From Streptomyces rubellomurinus (GTDB taxonomy: Bacteria; Actinomycetota; Actinomycetes; Streptomycetales; Streptomycetaceae): DNA of 64,000 nucleotides. The notes under the pieces were generated by a model, which worked only from the letters and a program-made list of their open reading frames with translations, did not search any database and had not been told where the DNA came from. Of the stretch, positions 1 to 8,709 are shown piece by piece; the first letter of the stretch is position 1; the number at the start of each line of letters is the position of its first letter. The stretch is from contig NZ_JZKH01000033.1 of NCBI RefSeq assembly GCF_000961885.1, forward strand, positions 17,018 through 81,017. The letters run 5' to 3'. The position numbers and the translations under genes were made by a program.

Positions 1-207
1 ACCGTCCGGGTGCCCTACGACAAGCAGGTGCCCGGCCTGCCGGCCCAGCCCGGCGCCGGCGGCGGGTACCTGGACCCGGGCCTGGTCGGCCAGTCGTGGA
101 ACGCCTTCGGCGGCGCGCTGAAGGGGCTCATGACCTGGTCGCTCAACTGGGACGGCTCCAAGGGCTGGACCTTCGGCGACAACGTCCGCTCCCTCCAGGG
201 CCGTTGA
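1..207 (+). CDS. Chitinase C-terminus (GH18), 5' partial
   Basis: The reading frame is open from the window edge and stops at 207, so only about 68 C-terminal residues are present. The segment GALKGLMTWSLNWDGSKGW followed by a short tail ending NVRSLQGR is what closes the TIM barrel of secreted Streptomyces family-18 chitinases; the MTWSLNWD strand carries the conserved barrel-end Trp. The enzyme would hydrolyse chitin outside the cell. The catalytic DxxDxDxE motif and any signal or binding domains lie upstream and cannot be checked. A strong hairpin follows at once, so the gene ends a transcription unit. Confidence 0.8.
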   Translation, partial: TVRVPYDKQVPGLPAQPGAGGGYLDPGLVGQSWNAFGGALKGLMTWSLNWDGSKGWTFGDNVRSLQGR

Positions 208-212
208 GCCGG

Positions 213-258
213 CCCCGGGTCCCCGGTCGGCGCGCCGCCGCCGACCGGGGACCCGGGG
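213..258. terminator. Bidirectional hairpin terminator
   Basis: Perfect 20-bp inverted repeat, arms 213-232 and 239-258 with a 6-nt loop, between the convergent chitinase and ABC-F genes. There is no U-tract, as is usual for actinobacterial terminators. Confidence 0.8.
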
Positions 259-265
259 GGACGGG

Positions 266-1867
266 TCAGGACACCGCGACCAGGTCGAGGTAGGCGTCGT
301 GCCACAGGTCCTCGTCGCCCTGGGGGAGCAGCAGCACCCGGTCGGGCCGCAGGGCCTCGATCGCGCCCGGGTCGTGGGTGACCATCACGATGGCGCCCGG
401 GTAGGTGCCGACCGCGGCCAGCACCTCGGTGCGGGAGGCCGGGTCGAGGTTGTTGGTCGGCTCGTCCAGGAGCAGCACGTTGGCGCCGGAGTGGACCAGC
501 CCGGCCAGGGCGAGCCTGGTCTTCTCCCCGCCGGAGAGCACCCCGGCCGGCTTGTCGGCGTCGTCGCCGCGGAACAGGAACGCGCCCAGCACCTGCCGGA
601 GTTCGCCGTCCGCGAGGTGGGGCGCGGCCTGGGCGAGGTTGTCGCGCACGGAGAGCTCCGGGGCCAGGGTGTCGTGCTCCTGGGCGAAGTAGCCGAGCCG
701 CAGACCCGGGCCGGGGACGACCCGGCCGGAGTCGGGGGCCTCCCGGCCGGCCAGCAGGCGCAGCAGGGTGGTCTTGCCGGCGCCGTTGTGGCCGAGGACG
801 ACCAGCCGGCTGCCGCGGTCGACGGCGAGGTCCAGCCCGGCCAGGACCGGGCGGCCGGCGTAGGCCTTGGCGAGGCTGATCGCGCCCAGCGGCATCCGCC
901 CGCAGGGGGCGGGTTCGGGCAGCCGGATGCGGGCGGTGCGCTCGGCCGCGCGGGCGGGTTCGAGCTCGGCGAGCATCCGGTCGGCGCGGCGGGCCATGCT
1001 GCGGGCGGTGGTCGCGGTGGCGACGTTGGCGCGCATCCGGTCGGCCTGGGCGTGCAGCGCGGCGGCCTTGCGCTCGGCGTTGGCGCGTTCGCGGGTGCGG
1101 CGGCGCTCGTCGGCGGCGCGCTGGGCGAGGTAGGCCCGCCAGCCGGTGTTGTGGACGTCGACGGCGGCGCGCTGCGGGTCGAGGTGGAACACCCGGTTGA
1201 CGGTGTGCTCCAGCAGGTCGAGGTCGTGGCTGATCAGGACCAGGCCGCCCTGGTGGGAGGTCAGGAAGCCGCGCAGCCAGCCGATCGAGTCGGCGTCCAG
1301 GTGGTTGGTGGGCTCGTCGAGCAGCAGGGTGCCGTGGTCGGCGAAGAGGATACGGGCGAGTTCGACCCGCCGGCGCTGGCCGCCGGACAGCGTGCCGACC
1401 GGCTGGTCCACGACCCGGGCGGGCAGGCCGAGCCCGGCCGCCACCCGGGCGGCCTCGGCCTCGGCGGCGTACCCGCCCCGGGACTGGAAGCGGGCCTCGG
1501 CGCGGGCGTAGTCGTCCATCGCCCGGCGCTCGCGGGCGGCCGAGTCGGCCCGGGCCATCGCCTCCTCGGCGGCGCGCAGGGCGCGGACGGCGCCGTCCAG
1601 GCCGCGGGCGGACAGGATGCGGTCGGTGACGGTCGCGGCCGGGTCGGCGGCCCGGGAGTCCTGCGGGAGGTAGCCGACGGCGCCGGTGCGGGTGATGGTG
1701 CCGGCGGCGGGCGGCAGTTGCCCGGCGAGGGCGGCGAGCAGGGTGGTCTTGCCGGCGCCGTTGCGGCCGACCAGGCCGATCCGGTCGCCGGGGGCGATGT
1801 GCAGGTTGACGTCGGACAGCAGCAGGCGGGCACCGACGCGCACGTCGACACCACGGGTGGTGATCAC
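266..1867 (-). CDS. ABC-F family ATP-binding protein
   Basis: About 533 aa with two ABC ATPase domains and no membrane segments, the layout of ABC-F translation factors and antibiotic-resistance proteins. The first domain has Walker A GRNGAGKTT and signature LSGGQRRR then LLLDEPTNHLD. An Arg/Ala-rich linker follows, and the second domain has Walker A GHNGAGKTT, signature LSGGEKTR and LLLDEPTNNLD. ABC-F proteins act on the ribosome, easing stalling or displacing bound drugs. I favour the GTG at 1867, preceded by a CGGAG-like site, over the GTG at 1900 (11 codons longer, poor ribosome site). A housekeeping Uup/EttA-like role cannot be separated from resistance by eye. Confidence 0.88.
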   Translation of the reverse strand: MITTRGVDVRVGARLLLSDVNLHIAPGDRIGLVGRNGAGKTTLLAALAGQLPPAAGTITRTGAVGYLPQDSRAADPAATVTDRILSARGLDGAVRALRAAEEAMARADSAARERRAMDDYARAEARFQSRGGYAAEAEAARVAAGLGLPARVVDQPVGTLSGGQRRRVELARILFADHGTLLLDEPTNHLDADSIGWLRGFLTSHQGGLVLISHDLDLLEHTVNRVFHLDPQRAAVDVHNTGWRAYLAQRAADERRRTRERANAERKAAALHAQADRMRANVATATTARSMARRADRMLAELEPARAAERTARIRLPEPAPCGRMPLGAISLAKAYAGRPVLAGLDLAVDRGSRLVVLGHNGAGKTTLLRLLAGREAPDSGRVVPGPGLRLGYFAQEHDTLAPELSVRDNLAQAAPHLADGELRQVLGAFLFRGDDADKPAGVLSGGEKTRLALAGLVHSGANVLLLDEPTNNLDPASRTEVLAAVGTYPGAIVMVTHDPGAIEALRPDRVLLLPQGDEDLWHDAYLDLVAVS

Positions 1868-2051
1868 GGGATGACGCTCCGAAACAGCTGAGGGACACAC
1901 GGGTGGCGTGGAAGCGGGTCCGTCAGCTAGGAGATGCGGGGCGTCGACATGCGGGTCAGGCTAGCGGGAGCCCGGAAGGGGCGCATCCGATTTACCGGGC
2001 CGGCTCGCGGCCGCGCGCCTCGACGGGCGGCGGCCACGGCCCGGCACCTGC

Positions 2052-3464
2052 TCAGCCGCGCAGGACCGAGGCGAGCACGGTCGGCCGGAACAGCAGGCTC
2101 GGCGGCGCCACCAGGGACATCACCTCGTGGAAGGCCGCGGTGACCTCGGCGTCGTGGGTGGCGGCGGCCAGCACCCGGTCCAGGAACCGGTGCTGCAGCT
2201 TGACCAGTGCGCCGGAGGGGCCGCCGGTGGTGGCCGGGAAGCGGGCGTCCTCGGCACCGGCCATGATCCACGGGTTCTTGGACGCCGCCGTGATCTCCCG
2301 CCGGGCCTGCCGGGCCGTGGCCGGGCCGATGCCGCCGTGCCGCAGCGAGCTGCGGCGCAGGGCCAGCGCGCCGAGCAGCGCGACGGTGATCCCCTGGCCG
2401 TACACCGGGTTGAAGGTGCTGGCGGCGTCGCCGATGGCGAGCAGCCCGGCCGGCGCGTTGTGCTCGTAGTGCCGCCGCACGCTCGGGCCGGGCCGGAAGC
2501 CGCGCACCTCGCTCGCCGGCTCGGCGGACCGCAGGGCCTCGCGCAGGCTCGGGTCGCGCAGGCCGTCGAGGTGCTCGGCGAAACCGGCCTCGCCGGGCGC
2601 GGGTTCGGCGCCGCGCATGCCCGCCAGGCTGACGATCCAGCGGTCGCCCTCGACGGGCAGCAGCACGCCCATCCGCCCGGCGTGCGGCGCCTTGGTCTGG
2701 AGGTAGACGGCCTTGCAGCCGAGGTCCGCCCCGGCGGGGCGGTGGAACAGCCGGGAGCTGTAGGCGACGCCCGCGTCCACCCGCTCCTCCGGTACGGGCG
2801 GGCAGCCGAGCTCGGCCAGCCAGGCCGCGGTGGCGGTGGTGCGGCCGGCCGCGTCGACCACCAAGTCCGCCGGGATCTCCCGGACTTCGCCGCGCCCGGC
2901 GCCACCCGCGCCCTCGGCCGCCCGGCCCTCGGCGCGCTCGCCGTCGGCCGGATCGGCGGCGGTCCCGCCCGCGCCGCCGCGCGCCCGGACCCGTACCCCG
3001 GTCACCGCGCCTGCCGAGCCGAGCAGCCCGACCACCTCGGTGCCCTCCAGGAACTCGATGGACCGCTCGGTGCGGACCCGTTCGAGGACCGCGTGGTCCA
3101 GCACCGGCCGGGTGCAGGAGAGGAAGGCCATCCGCGCCGGGTAGTCGGCCATCCACCCGGCCGCGCTGAGCCAGCGCAGGTCGCCCGAGACCGCCACCGG
3201 TTCGGCGCCCGCCTGCGTCAACCGGTGCTTGATGCCCGGCATCAGCTCCTCCAGCGCGCGGTGCCCGGCCTCCAGCACCAGGTGCCCGTGCCGCGCCTGC
3301 GGCACCCCGGCCCGGAACCGCGGCCGGTCCGGGTAGCGGTCCCGCTCCACCACGACGATCCGCTCCGCCGCGCCGCGCAGCGCCCAGGCCGCCGCCAGCC
3401 CGGCCAGCCCGCCGCCGATCACCACCGCCGTGCCCCGCCCGGGGGTCCCCTCCGTAGAAGTCAT
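2052..3464 (-). CDS. FAD-dependent monooxygenase/oxidoreductase
   Basis: 470 aa. The N-terminus has the dinucleotide-binding motif VVIGGGLAGLAAAWAL followed by VVVERD at the end of the second strand, which binds FAD ADP-ribose. A second FAD motif, AIGDAASTFNPVYGQGI, lies near residue 320, as in aromatic hydroxylase-like and geranylgeranyl-reductase-like flavoproteins. The substrate is unknown; related actinobacterial genes often act in secondary metabolism. An acidic Gly/Ala-rich insert near residues 175-200 is unusual. The ATG at 3464 is chosen because a TACGCT -10 box lies exactly 7 nt upstream, suggesting a leaderless mRNA. Confidence 0.75.
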   Translation of the reverse strand: MTSTEGTPGRGTAVVIGGGLAGLAAAWALRGAAERIVVVERDRYPDRPRFRAGVPQARHGHLVLEAGHRALEELMPGIKHRLTQAGAEPVAVSGDLRWLSAAGWMADYPARMAFLSCTRPVLDHAVLERVRTERSIEFLEGTEVVGLLGSAGAVTGVRVRARGGAGGTAADPADGERAEGRAAEGAGGAGRGEVREIPADLVVDAAGRTTATAAWLAELGCPPVPEERVDAGVAYSSRLFHRPAGADLGCKAVYLQTKAPHAGRMGVLLPVEGDRWIVSLAGMRGAEPAPGEAGFAEHLDGLRDPSLREALRSAEPASEVRGFRPGPSVRRHYEHNAPAGLLAIGDAASTFNPVYGQGITVALLGALALRRSSLRHGGIGPATARQARREITAASKNPWIMAGAEDARFPATTGGPSGALVKLQHRFLDRVLAAATHDAEVTAAFHEVMSLVAPPSLLFRPTVLASVLRG

Positions 3465-3471
3465 GCGACGT

Positions 3472-3477
3472 AGCGTA
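3472..3477 (-). promoter_or_regulatory. -10 element of a probable leaderless promoter
   Basis: Minus-strand TACGCT (TAnnnT class) 7 nt before the ATG of the flavoprotein. No Shine-Dalgarno sequence is visible, so transcription probably begins at or next to the start codon. Confidence 0.5.
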
Positions 3478-3569
3478 GTGGCGGAACTGTCCTGTGTGAC
3501 CGTGTGCTTGATCACCGACGCCCGGCGGGCGACTGGCGTCCGGCGGGAAAATCGGTGAGGCTCGGGCCC

Positions 3570-3953
3570 ATGGTCTCAGTGGTGCAGAACGTGGCGATCG
3601 ACTGTGCGGACGCCTATGAACTGGCGCGGTTCTGGAGCCGGGTGACCGGCTGTCCGCTCGATCCGCAGGACAAGCCGGGCGATCCGGAGGTGCAGGTGCC
3701 GCTCGGGGAGGGCCCGGTGCTGTACTTCAGCCAGGTGCCCGAACCCAAGACGGTCAAGAACCGGATCCACCTCTGCCTGCGCCCGGAGACCACGCGCGAG
3801 CAGGAGGTGGAGCGCCTGCTGGCCCTCGGCGCCACCCTGGTCGCCGACCGCCGGAAGCCGGACGGCGCCGGCTGGGCCGTCCTCGCCGACCCCGAGGGCA
3901 ACGAGTTCTGCGTCCTGCGCAGCGCCTCCGACCGGGCCGCCACGCGGTCCTGA
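3570..3953 (+). CDS. VOC superfamily protein (glyoxalase-like)
   Basis: 127 aa, two beta-alpha-beta-beta-beta units in one short chain. It opens with VVQNVAIDCADAYELARFW and closes with AVLADPEGNEFCVL, the strand pattern of the vicinal-oxygen-chelate fold. The 'DPEGNEFCVL' ending marks the Streptomyces glyoxalase/bleomycin-resistance-like class, whose members mostly lack an assigned substrate. The ATG at 3570 gives the usual family length. It is divergent from the flavoprotein and followed by a hairpin, so it is probably monocistronic. Confidence 0.8.
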   Translation: MVSVVQNVAIDCADAYELARFWSRVTGCPLDPQDKPGDPEVQVPLGEGPVLYFSQVPEPKTVKNRIHLCLRPETTREQEVERLLALGATLVADRRKPDGAGWAVLADPEGNEFCVLRSASDRAATRS

Positions 3954-3963
3954 CCCCGCCGGC

Positions 3964-3989
3964 CGGCCGGGGCGCTCGCGCCCCGGCCG
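3964..3989 (+). terminator. Hairpin terminator after VOC gene
   Basis: Perfect 11-bp GC stem, arms 3964-3974 and 3979-3989 with loop CTCG, directly after the VOC stop codon. Confidence 0.65.
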
Positions 3990-4006
3990 CCGTGCGGTGT
4001 GCCGGA

Positions 4007-4036
4007 TTGACAAACACCCTTGCCGTCCCGGCGAAT
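4007..4036 (+). promoter_or_regulatory. Promoter/operator region of the XRE-cupin gene
   Basis: A consensus -35 TTGACA lies at 4007-4012 with an AT-containing -10 area around 4030-4036. A short inverted repeat GCCG-TCC-CGGC (4022-4032) lies between them. Its place inside the promoter suggests autoregulation by the encoded HTH protein, but that is inference. Confidence 0.45.
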
Positions 4037-4043
4037 GGCAGGC

Positions 4044-4640
4044 ATGGCCGACGAAGAGTTCGACAACGTCCTGACCACGGTGGGCCCCCGGCTGCGCGCC
4101 CTGCGCCGGGAGCGCGGCACCACGCTCGCCAAGCTGTCCGCCGCCACCGGCATCTCGCTCAGCACGCTGTCCCGGCTGGAGTCCGGCCAGCGCCGCCCGA
4201 CCCTGGAGCTGCTGCTGCCGCTGGCCCGGGAGTACCGGGTGCCGCTGGACGAACTGGTCGGCGCCCCGGCCACCGGGGACCCGCGCATCCACCCGCGCCC
4301 GGTGACGCGCAACGGCCAGACCATCGTCCCGCTCACCCGCCACCTGGGCGGACTGCACGCCTACAAGCACGTCGTGCCGCCCGGCAAGGGCACCGGGCCG
4401 GACCTGGAGTTGAAGGTGCACGAGGGCTACGAGTGGCTCTACGTGCTGTCCGGCCGGCTCCGGCTGGTGCTCGGCCCGCACGACCTGGTGCTGGCGGCGG
4501 GTGAGGCCGCCGAGTTCGACACCCGCACCCCGCACGCCTTCGGCAACGCGGGGCCGCAGCCCGTCGAGTTCCTCAGCCTGTTCGGCCCGCAGGGCGAGCG
4601 CATCCACGTGCGGGCGCGCCCGGGAACCTCTGTTCGGTAG
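4044..4640 (+). CDS. XRE-family regulator with C-terminal cupin domain
   Basis: 198 aa. The N-terminal helix-turn-helix (about residues 12-65) includes LRALRRERGTTLAKLSAATG and SLSTLSRLESGQRRPTLELL. A cupin barrel follows (about 110-190) with HEGYEWLYVLSGRLRLVLG and the late strand FDTRTPHAFGNAG. Such proteins are cytoplasmic one-component regulators in which the cupin binds a small ligand. ATG codons at 4035 and 4044 are both possible; the latter matches the usual family start. The neighbours do not reveal a regulon. Confidence 0.85.
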   Translation: MADEEFDNVLTTVGPRLRALRRERGTTLAKLSAATGISLSTLSRLESGQRRPTLELLLPLAREYRVPLDELVGAPATGDPRIHPRPVTRNGQTIVPLTRHLGGLHAYKHVVPPGKGTGPDLELKVHEGYEWLYVLSGRLRLVLGPHDLVLAAGEAAEFDTRTPHAFGNAGPQPVEFLSLFGPQGERIHVRARPGTSVR

Positions 4641-4705
4641 GTTCGTTGCCTGACAGGGGGGTGCCCGCTCCGGGCTCCCGTCAGGCCGTCGGGAGGGGCC
4701 GAAAC

Positions 4706-5638
4706 ATGAGTGTGCAGCAGGGCACGGAGTCCGGCGAGAGCGGTGGAACGGACGGGGAGGCGGCCGCGAAGGCCGAGGAGGCCGGGGAGACCGTGCAAAC
4801 CGAGGAGACCGGGGCGAAGGAGGAGCCCGGCCGGGCCCGCCGGGGCCGGAAGCTGACCTTCTGGCAGGAGCTGCCGATCCTGCTGGTGATCGCCCTGCTG
4901 CTCTCGCTCGGCATCAAGACCTTCTTCGTGCAGGCCTTCTCCATCCCCTCCGGCTCGATGCAGCAGACCCTGGAGCTGGGCGACCGGGTGCTGGTCGACA
5001 AGCTCACGCCCTGGTTCGGCGCCGAGCCCGAGCGCGGCGAGGTGGTGGTCTTCCGCGACCCGGGCGGCTGGCTGGAGGGCCCGCCGAAGGAGAGCGGCGG
5101 CTTCATGGGGTCGGTGCAGAAGGTGCTGAGCACGGTCGGCCTGATGCCCTCGGCGGACGAGAAGGACCTGATCAAGCGCGTGATCGCGGTCGGCGGGGAC
5201 ACCGTGGAGTGCAACGCGGGCAGCCCGGTGAAGGTGAACGGCGTCGCGCTGGACGAGCCGTACATCTTCCCCGGCTCGAAGCCCTGCGACAACGACCCGG
5301 TGGGCACCGTGACGGTGCCCAAGGGCAAGCTCTGGGTGATGGGCGACCACCGCAACAACTCGCGCGACTCGCGCCCGCACCACAACGAGACCGGGGACGG
5401 CTTCGTCCCGGTGGACAACGTGATCGGGCGGGCCTTCGTCGTCGCGTGGCCGCTGTCGGACTGGTCCACCCTGCCCGTCCCGGGCACCTTCGACCACGTG
5501 CCGGACGCGCCGGGCGGCGGCTCGGCGTCCCCGGTGGACGGGCCGGCCGGGCCCGAGGCGGCCGCGGTGGCCGGGGTGGTGCCGCTCGCCCTGTGGCGCC
5601 GCCGCCGGGCCCGGCGCGGTGCGGCGCTGGCCCGCTGA
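4706..5638 (+). CDS. lepB: Type I signal peptidase
   Basis: 310 aa. A Glu/Ala/Gly-rich cytosolic N-terminus of about 50 residues is followed by a membrane segment (residues 56-73). The catalytic serine is S84 in PSGSMQQTL and the general-base lysine K157 in LIKRVIAVGGDTVE. The box-E motif GDHRNNSRDSR lies at 213-223. A second hydrophobic stretch (285-297) ends in an Arg-rich tail. The enzyme removes signal peptides from Sec and Tat substrates at the outer membrane face. It stands alone here, unlike the clustered sip genes of Streptomyces, so it is probably an additional copy. The ATG at 4706 follows a GGGAGGGG site. Confidence 0.93.
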   Translation: MSVQQGTESGESGGTDGEAAAKAEEAGETVQTEETGAKEEPGRARRGRKLTFWQELPILLVIALLLSLGIKTFFVQAFSIPSGSMQQTLELGDRVLVDKLTPWFGAEPERGEVVVFRDPGGWLEGPPKESGGFMGSVQKVLSTVGLMPSADEKDLIKRVIAVGGDTVECNAGSPVKVNGVALDEPYIFPGSKPCDNDPVGTVTVPKGKLWVMGDHRNNSRDSRPHHNETGDGFVPVDNVIGRAFVVAWPLSDWSTLPVPGTFDHVPDAPGGGSASPVDGPAGPEAAAVAGVVPLALWRRRRARRGAALAR

Positions 5639-5687
5639 CGGCCCGTCCCCGCGGCCGCTCCGGTTCGGCGGAACCGCCCACGCCGTG

Positions 5688-5706
5688 CTCTACGCGCTTG
5701 TAGAGT
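5688..5706 (+). promoter_or_regulatory. Dyad CTCTAC-N6-GTAGAG overlapping a -10 box
   Basis: Perfect 6-bp inverted repeat at 5688-5705. Its right arm overlaps TAGAGT (5701-5706), a good -10 box. Transcription starting near 5713 would give a leader of roughly 80 nt before the GTG at 5793. A repressor bound to the dyad would block the promoter; the protein is unknown. Confidence 0.45.
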
Positions 5707-5792
5707 TCGGGCCGTGAGCGGCAGGTCGTCCGGTCGCGCGGCCGCCCCGGGCGGGGGAGGCCGCGGCCCGGCCCGGGTCGGGAGGCGCAACC

Positions 5793-6059
5793 GTGGTGGA
5801 GAGTGGACCCGGCCCGGCCGGTGCGGAGACACCGGCGCAACCGGCCGAACCGGCCGAACGGGACGTCACCTGGGTCTACCAGCCGGTCGAGGTGGCCCTC
5901 GGCGACGGCGGCTGGGCGCTCGGCCGGATCACCGGCTGGTGGCAGGACGCGGCCGGGCAGCGCTGGTGCCGGCTGCGGATCGGCCGCAGCGGGCAGCCGG
6001 CCCGCTGGCAGCGCTACGACCCGGCCCGGGTGCTGCTGCTGCCGGCGCGCGGCCTCTGA
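5793..6059 (+). CDS. Conserved hypothetical protein, 88 aa
   Basis: A Pro/Ala/Glu-rich N-terminus is followed by a compact Trp-rich domain (WVYQPVEVALGDGGWALG, then ITGWWQDAAGQRWCRLRI), which looks like a small beta-barrel. The GTG at 5793 has a clear GGAGGCG ribosome site 6 nt upstream and third positions are nearly all G/C, so it is a real gene. No membrane segment or metal motif is visible. Function unknown; similar short proteins occur singly in many Streptomyces. Confidence 0.7.
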   Translation: MVESGPGPAGAETPAQPAEPAERDVTWVYQPVEVALGDGGWALGRITGWWQDAAGQRWCRLRIGRSGQPARWQRYDPARVLLLPARGL

Positions 6060-6155
6060 CCAGCGGGTGCGGACGTCTCTGGCGGAACCGTCCACGGCGC
6101 CCTATCGTCTCCGGCAGCGACCGCCGACAGGCACCTTCCAGTCACCGGGGACGAC

Positions 6156-6815
6156 GTGAGTTCCGAGATCTACTTCAGCAGCAACTACCGTGACCTGTGC
6201 GAGAACTACGGCACCGGCGCGGGCTTCCAGTTCGAGTTCTACTGCTACCGCTGCTCCGACACCTGGCGCTCGCCGTTCGAGCGGTTCACCACCGGCCAGG
6301 TGGCCGGCTGGATCGGCAAGGGCGTCAGCGCCGCCTGGAACCTGATCGGCGGCAACGCCAACACCATCAGCAACGCCGCGGACGGCCTCGCCGGACAGAG
6401 CTGGGGCACCTCGCGCGACGCCGCCTTCCAGCGTGCGATCGCCAACGCCCAGGACCACTTCAACCGTTGCGCCAAGTGCACGTCCTACGTCTGCGTCCGC
6501 TGCTTCGACCCGGGCCGGGGCCTCTGCTTCACCTGCGCGCCGGACACCGGGGTCGAGGCGGCGGCGGCGCAGCACCGCGGCCTCAACGACATGGTCACCG
6601 ACCGCGCCTACCAGGTCGGGCAGCAGTCCGGCGCGGAGTTCGACGTCAACGGCCCGCGGCAGCTGGTCTGTCCGCAGTGCCGGGCGGAGACGCACGGCAC
6701 GCCGTTCTGCCCCGGCTGCGGCTACCGGCTGGCGCAGTCCGAGCAGTGCGCGCAGTGCCACAAGGACGTCCCGGAGGGATCGGCCTTCTGCCCGTCCTGC
6801 GGCACCAGGCGCTGA
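6156..6815 (+). CDS. Multi-zinc-ribbon protein
   Basis: 219 aa with 14 Cys in CxxC pairs: CYRC near residue 30, CAKC/CVRC/CFTC at about 107-130, then CPQC, CPGC, CAQC and CPSC from about 169 to the end. The last four pairs form two tandem zinc ribbons like the 'double zinc ribbon' fold. The middle (residues 45-105) is Gly/Ala/Asn-rich and amphipathic. It is probably a cytosolic protein that binds partners through zinc ribbons. It stands alone between the 88-aa gene and the convergent LCP gene. The GTG start at 6156 has a weak GGGGACG site. Confidence 0.7.
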   Translation: MSSEIYFSSNYRDLCENYGTGAGFQFEFYCYRCSDTWRSPFERFTTGQVAGWIGKGVSAAWNLIGGNANTISNAADGLAGQSWGTSRDAAFQRAIANAQDHFNRCAKCTSYVCVRCFDPGRGLCFTCAPDTGVEAAAAQHRGLNDMVTDRAYQVGQQSGAEFDVNGPRQLVCPQCRAETHGTPFCPGCGYRLAQSEQCAQCHKDVPEGSAFCPSCGTRR

Positions 6816-6900
6816 CGCCCGGTACGGCGAAGGCGGGGCGCGCCCGGGGATTCCGGGGGCGTCCCGCCTTCGCGCGTCCGGCCTCGCGGCCGGTGGCCGG

Positions 6901-8607
6901 TCAGCCGTAGGAGATGTTGGCGCAGGGGTCGTCGTCCGCCGAGCGGGCCGCGCCGGCCACGCTGGTCGGCAGCGGCGCGGGCGCGCCGGCGGGAGCCCCC
7001 GGGGCGCCGGACGCGGCGGGCGGGTTGGCGGCGGCGAAGTCGCGGCCGATGACGACGCTGACGCCCTTGCCGGCGCCGCCGGGCTCGACGGTCGAGCCCG
7101 GGAACAGCTTGGCGATCGCCTCGGCGGCGCTCTTCTCGCCGCTGCCGTATTCGACGAGGGTGGTGGCGTGCGCCTTGGTGCCGCTCGCGTTGCCGACGGT
7201 GACGGAGGTGTAGCCCGCGCCCTTGACGGCCTCCGCGGCCTTGCCCGCGAGCCCGGCGCCGCCGGTGCCGTTGAGCACGGTGACCTTCACCTCGGCGGCC
7301 TTGGCGTCCGGCGGCGCGGCCGGGGAGGGGGAGGCCGGTGCGGCCGGCGTGGTGGGCGCGGCGGACTCGGTGCCGGCCGGGGCGGGCGCGCTCGCGTCCT
7401 GGCCGTCGATCGTGCGATCGGCCTTGAGCGCGGCCCACAGCTGGTCCACGTCCGGGTGCACCAGGGCGACCCGGGGGCCCTCGTAACGCCACGGCGCGGT
7501 GAGGAACTTGACGTCGTGCAGGTCGACGTCCTTGATCGACATGGCGAAGGAGATCAGCTTGGCGGCCGAGCCGAGGTCGGGGTCGACGGTCAGCGACTTG
7601 GTGCCCGCGTCGGCCAGCGGCAGCAGGGTGGTCGGGTCCATGCCGCGCGACTTGACCTCCTTGATGAGCGAGGAGAGGAAGGCCTGCTGGCGCTTGGTGC
7701 GGCCGATGTCGGAGCCGTCGCCGATGCCGTGCCGGATCCGGACGTAGTCGAGCGCCTGCTGGCCCTCGACCTTCTGCTTGCCCTTGGCGAAGATCAGCTT
7801 GCCCTTGTGGCCCAGGTTCGGGTTGAGGTCTCCCTCGTGGATGTCGTTCGGCAAGCAGACCTCGACGCCGCCGACCGCCTTGGTCATCGAGGCGAAGCCG
7901 TTGAAGTCGACCACGATGGTGTGGTCGACGCGCAGGTTGGTCAGCTTCTCGACGGCGTTCTGGGTGCAGGCCGGGTTGCCCTGCTCGGTGTCGCCCACCG
8001 AGAAGGCGCTGTTGAACATCACATTGGTCTGCTCCTTGGTCCACTTGCCGTTCGGGAGCTTGCACGGCGGGAGGGTGACCAGGGAGTCGCGGGGGATGGA
8101 GATGCCGACCGCGTGCTTGTGGTCGGCGTAGACGTGCAGCAGGATCGCGGTGTCCGAGCGGGCACCGCCGTCCCCGCCGCCGCCGAGGTCGCTGTTGCCG
8201 TTGCCGCGGCTGTCCGAGCCGATCAGCAGGACGTTCACCGGGGTGCGGCCCTGGGCGTCCGGGGCGGCGGCCTCCGGGCGGTCCTTGCTGAGCGCGTCGC
8301 CGTCGAAGGTGGTGATGTTGCTGTTCAGGCGGTAGTAGATGGCGCCGCCGGCGAGGACCAGCACCGAAGTGATGCCGGCCGTGACCCAGAGCACCTTCTG
8401 CTTGGTGCTGCGCTTGGGCTTCGGCTTGGCGCGCCCGGACCGGGGCGCCCCCGCAGCCCCGCCGTCCGCCTTGCCGTCCGGCTTCGCGTCCGGCTTCGCG
8501 TCCTTTGTGCGGCGGTCCGCCCGACGTCCCCCGGGTCGGTGCGAGGAATTCTCGTCTACGGGGGAACCCCTGCGCCCAGACACGTCGTCATCCTCCACAG
8601 TCGCCAC
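6901..8607 (-). CDS. LytR-CpsA-Psr (LCP) family ligase with LytR_C domain
   Basis: 568 aa. A basic cytosolic N-terminus is followed by one membrane helix (residues 72-92) and an extracellular LCP domain beginning VNVLLIGSDSRG (from 124). Conserved LCP residues are present: D132, R150 in the RSDTAILLH motif and R173 in SIPRDSLV. The C-terminus carries a LytR_C domain (about 425-520, KVTVLNGTGGAGLAGKAAE). LCP enzymes transfer glycopolymers from lipid carriers to peptidoglycan. A large low-complexity Pro/Ala linker separates the domains. The ATG at 8607 opens the divergent intergenic region shared with the small membrane protein. Confidence 0.92.
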   Translation of the reverse strand: MATVEDDDVSGRRGSPVDENSSHRPGGRRADRRTKDAKPDAKPDGKADGGAAGAPRSGRAKPKPKRSTKQKVLWVTAGITSVLVLAGGAIYYRLNSNITTFDGDALSKDRPEAAAPDAQGRTPVNVLLIGSDSRGNGNSDLGGGGDGGARSDTAILLHVYADHKHAVGISIPRDSLVTLPPCKLPNGKWTKEQTNVMFNSAFSVGDTEQGNPACTQNAVEKLTNLRVDHTIVVDFNGFASMTKAVGGVEVCLPNDIHEGDLNPNLGHKGKLIFAKGKQKVEGQQALDYVRIRHGIGDGSDIGRTKRQQAFLSSLIKEVKSRGMDPTTLLPLADAGTKSLTVDPDLGSAAKLISFAMSIKDVDLHDVKFLTAPWRYEGPRVALVHPDVDQLWAALKADRTIDGQDASAPAPAGTESAAPTTPAAPASPSPAAPPDAKAAEVKVTVLNGTGGAGLAGKAAEAVKGAGYTSVTVGNASGTKAHATTLVEYGSGEKSAAEAIAKLFPGSTVEPGGAGKGVSVVIGRDFAAANPPAASGAPGAPAGAPAPLPTSVAGAARSADDDPCANISYG

Positions 8608-8697
8608 GAAACCCCCGCTCGGAGCGGTGGGTCTGCGTGGACGGGGCCGGAGTCGATCCGGGCAGGCCCAGCGCTGAACTCTCGCACCGCAAACTTT

Positions 8698-8709
8698 TAC
8701 ACCGCTGTA
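8698..8709. promoter_or_regulatory. Dyad TACA-CCGC-TGTA in divergent intergenic region
   Basis: Inverted repeat in the relatively AT-rich centre of the 246-bp gap between the LCP gene and the small membrane protein. A CATACT -10-like box lies about 15 bp to the right. Promoters for both genes must be here; the exact start sites are not certain. Confidence 0.3.

Noticed and set aside
15..1898. 627-codon open frame overlapping the ABC-F gene
   Set aside because: Long open frames in wrong phases are normal in DNA of this GC content. The translation is low-complexity Arg/Pro/Ala, while the other frame has two complete ABC domains. The same reasoning excluded many long antisense frames.
5714..6193. 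Leaderless-looking GTG at 5714 with TAGAGT-N7
   Set aside because: The frame gives a Gly/Arg-rich low-complexity product overlapping two better genes. The same signal is better read as the promoter for a leader before the gene at 5793.
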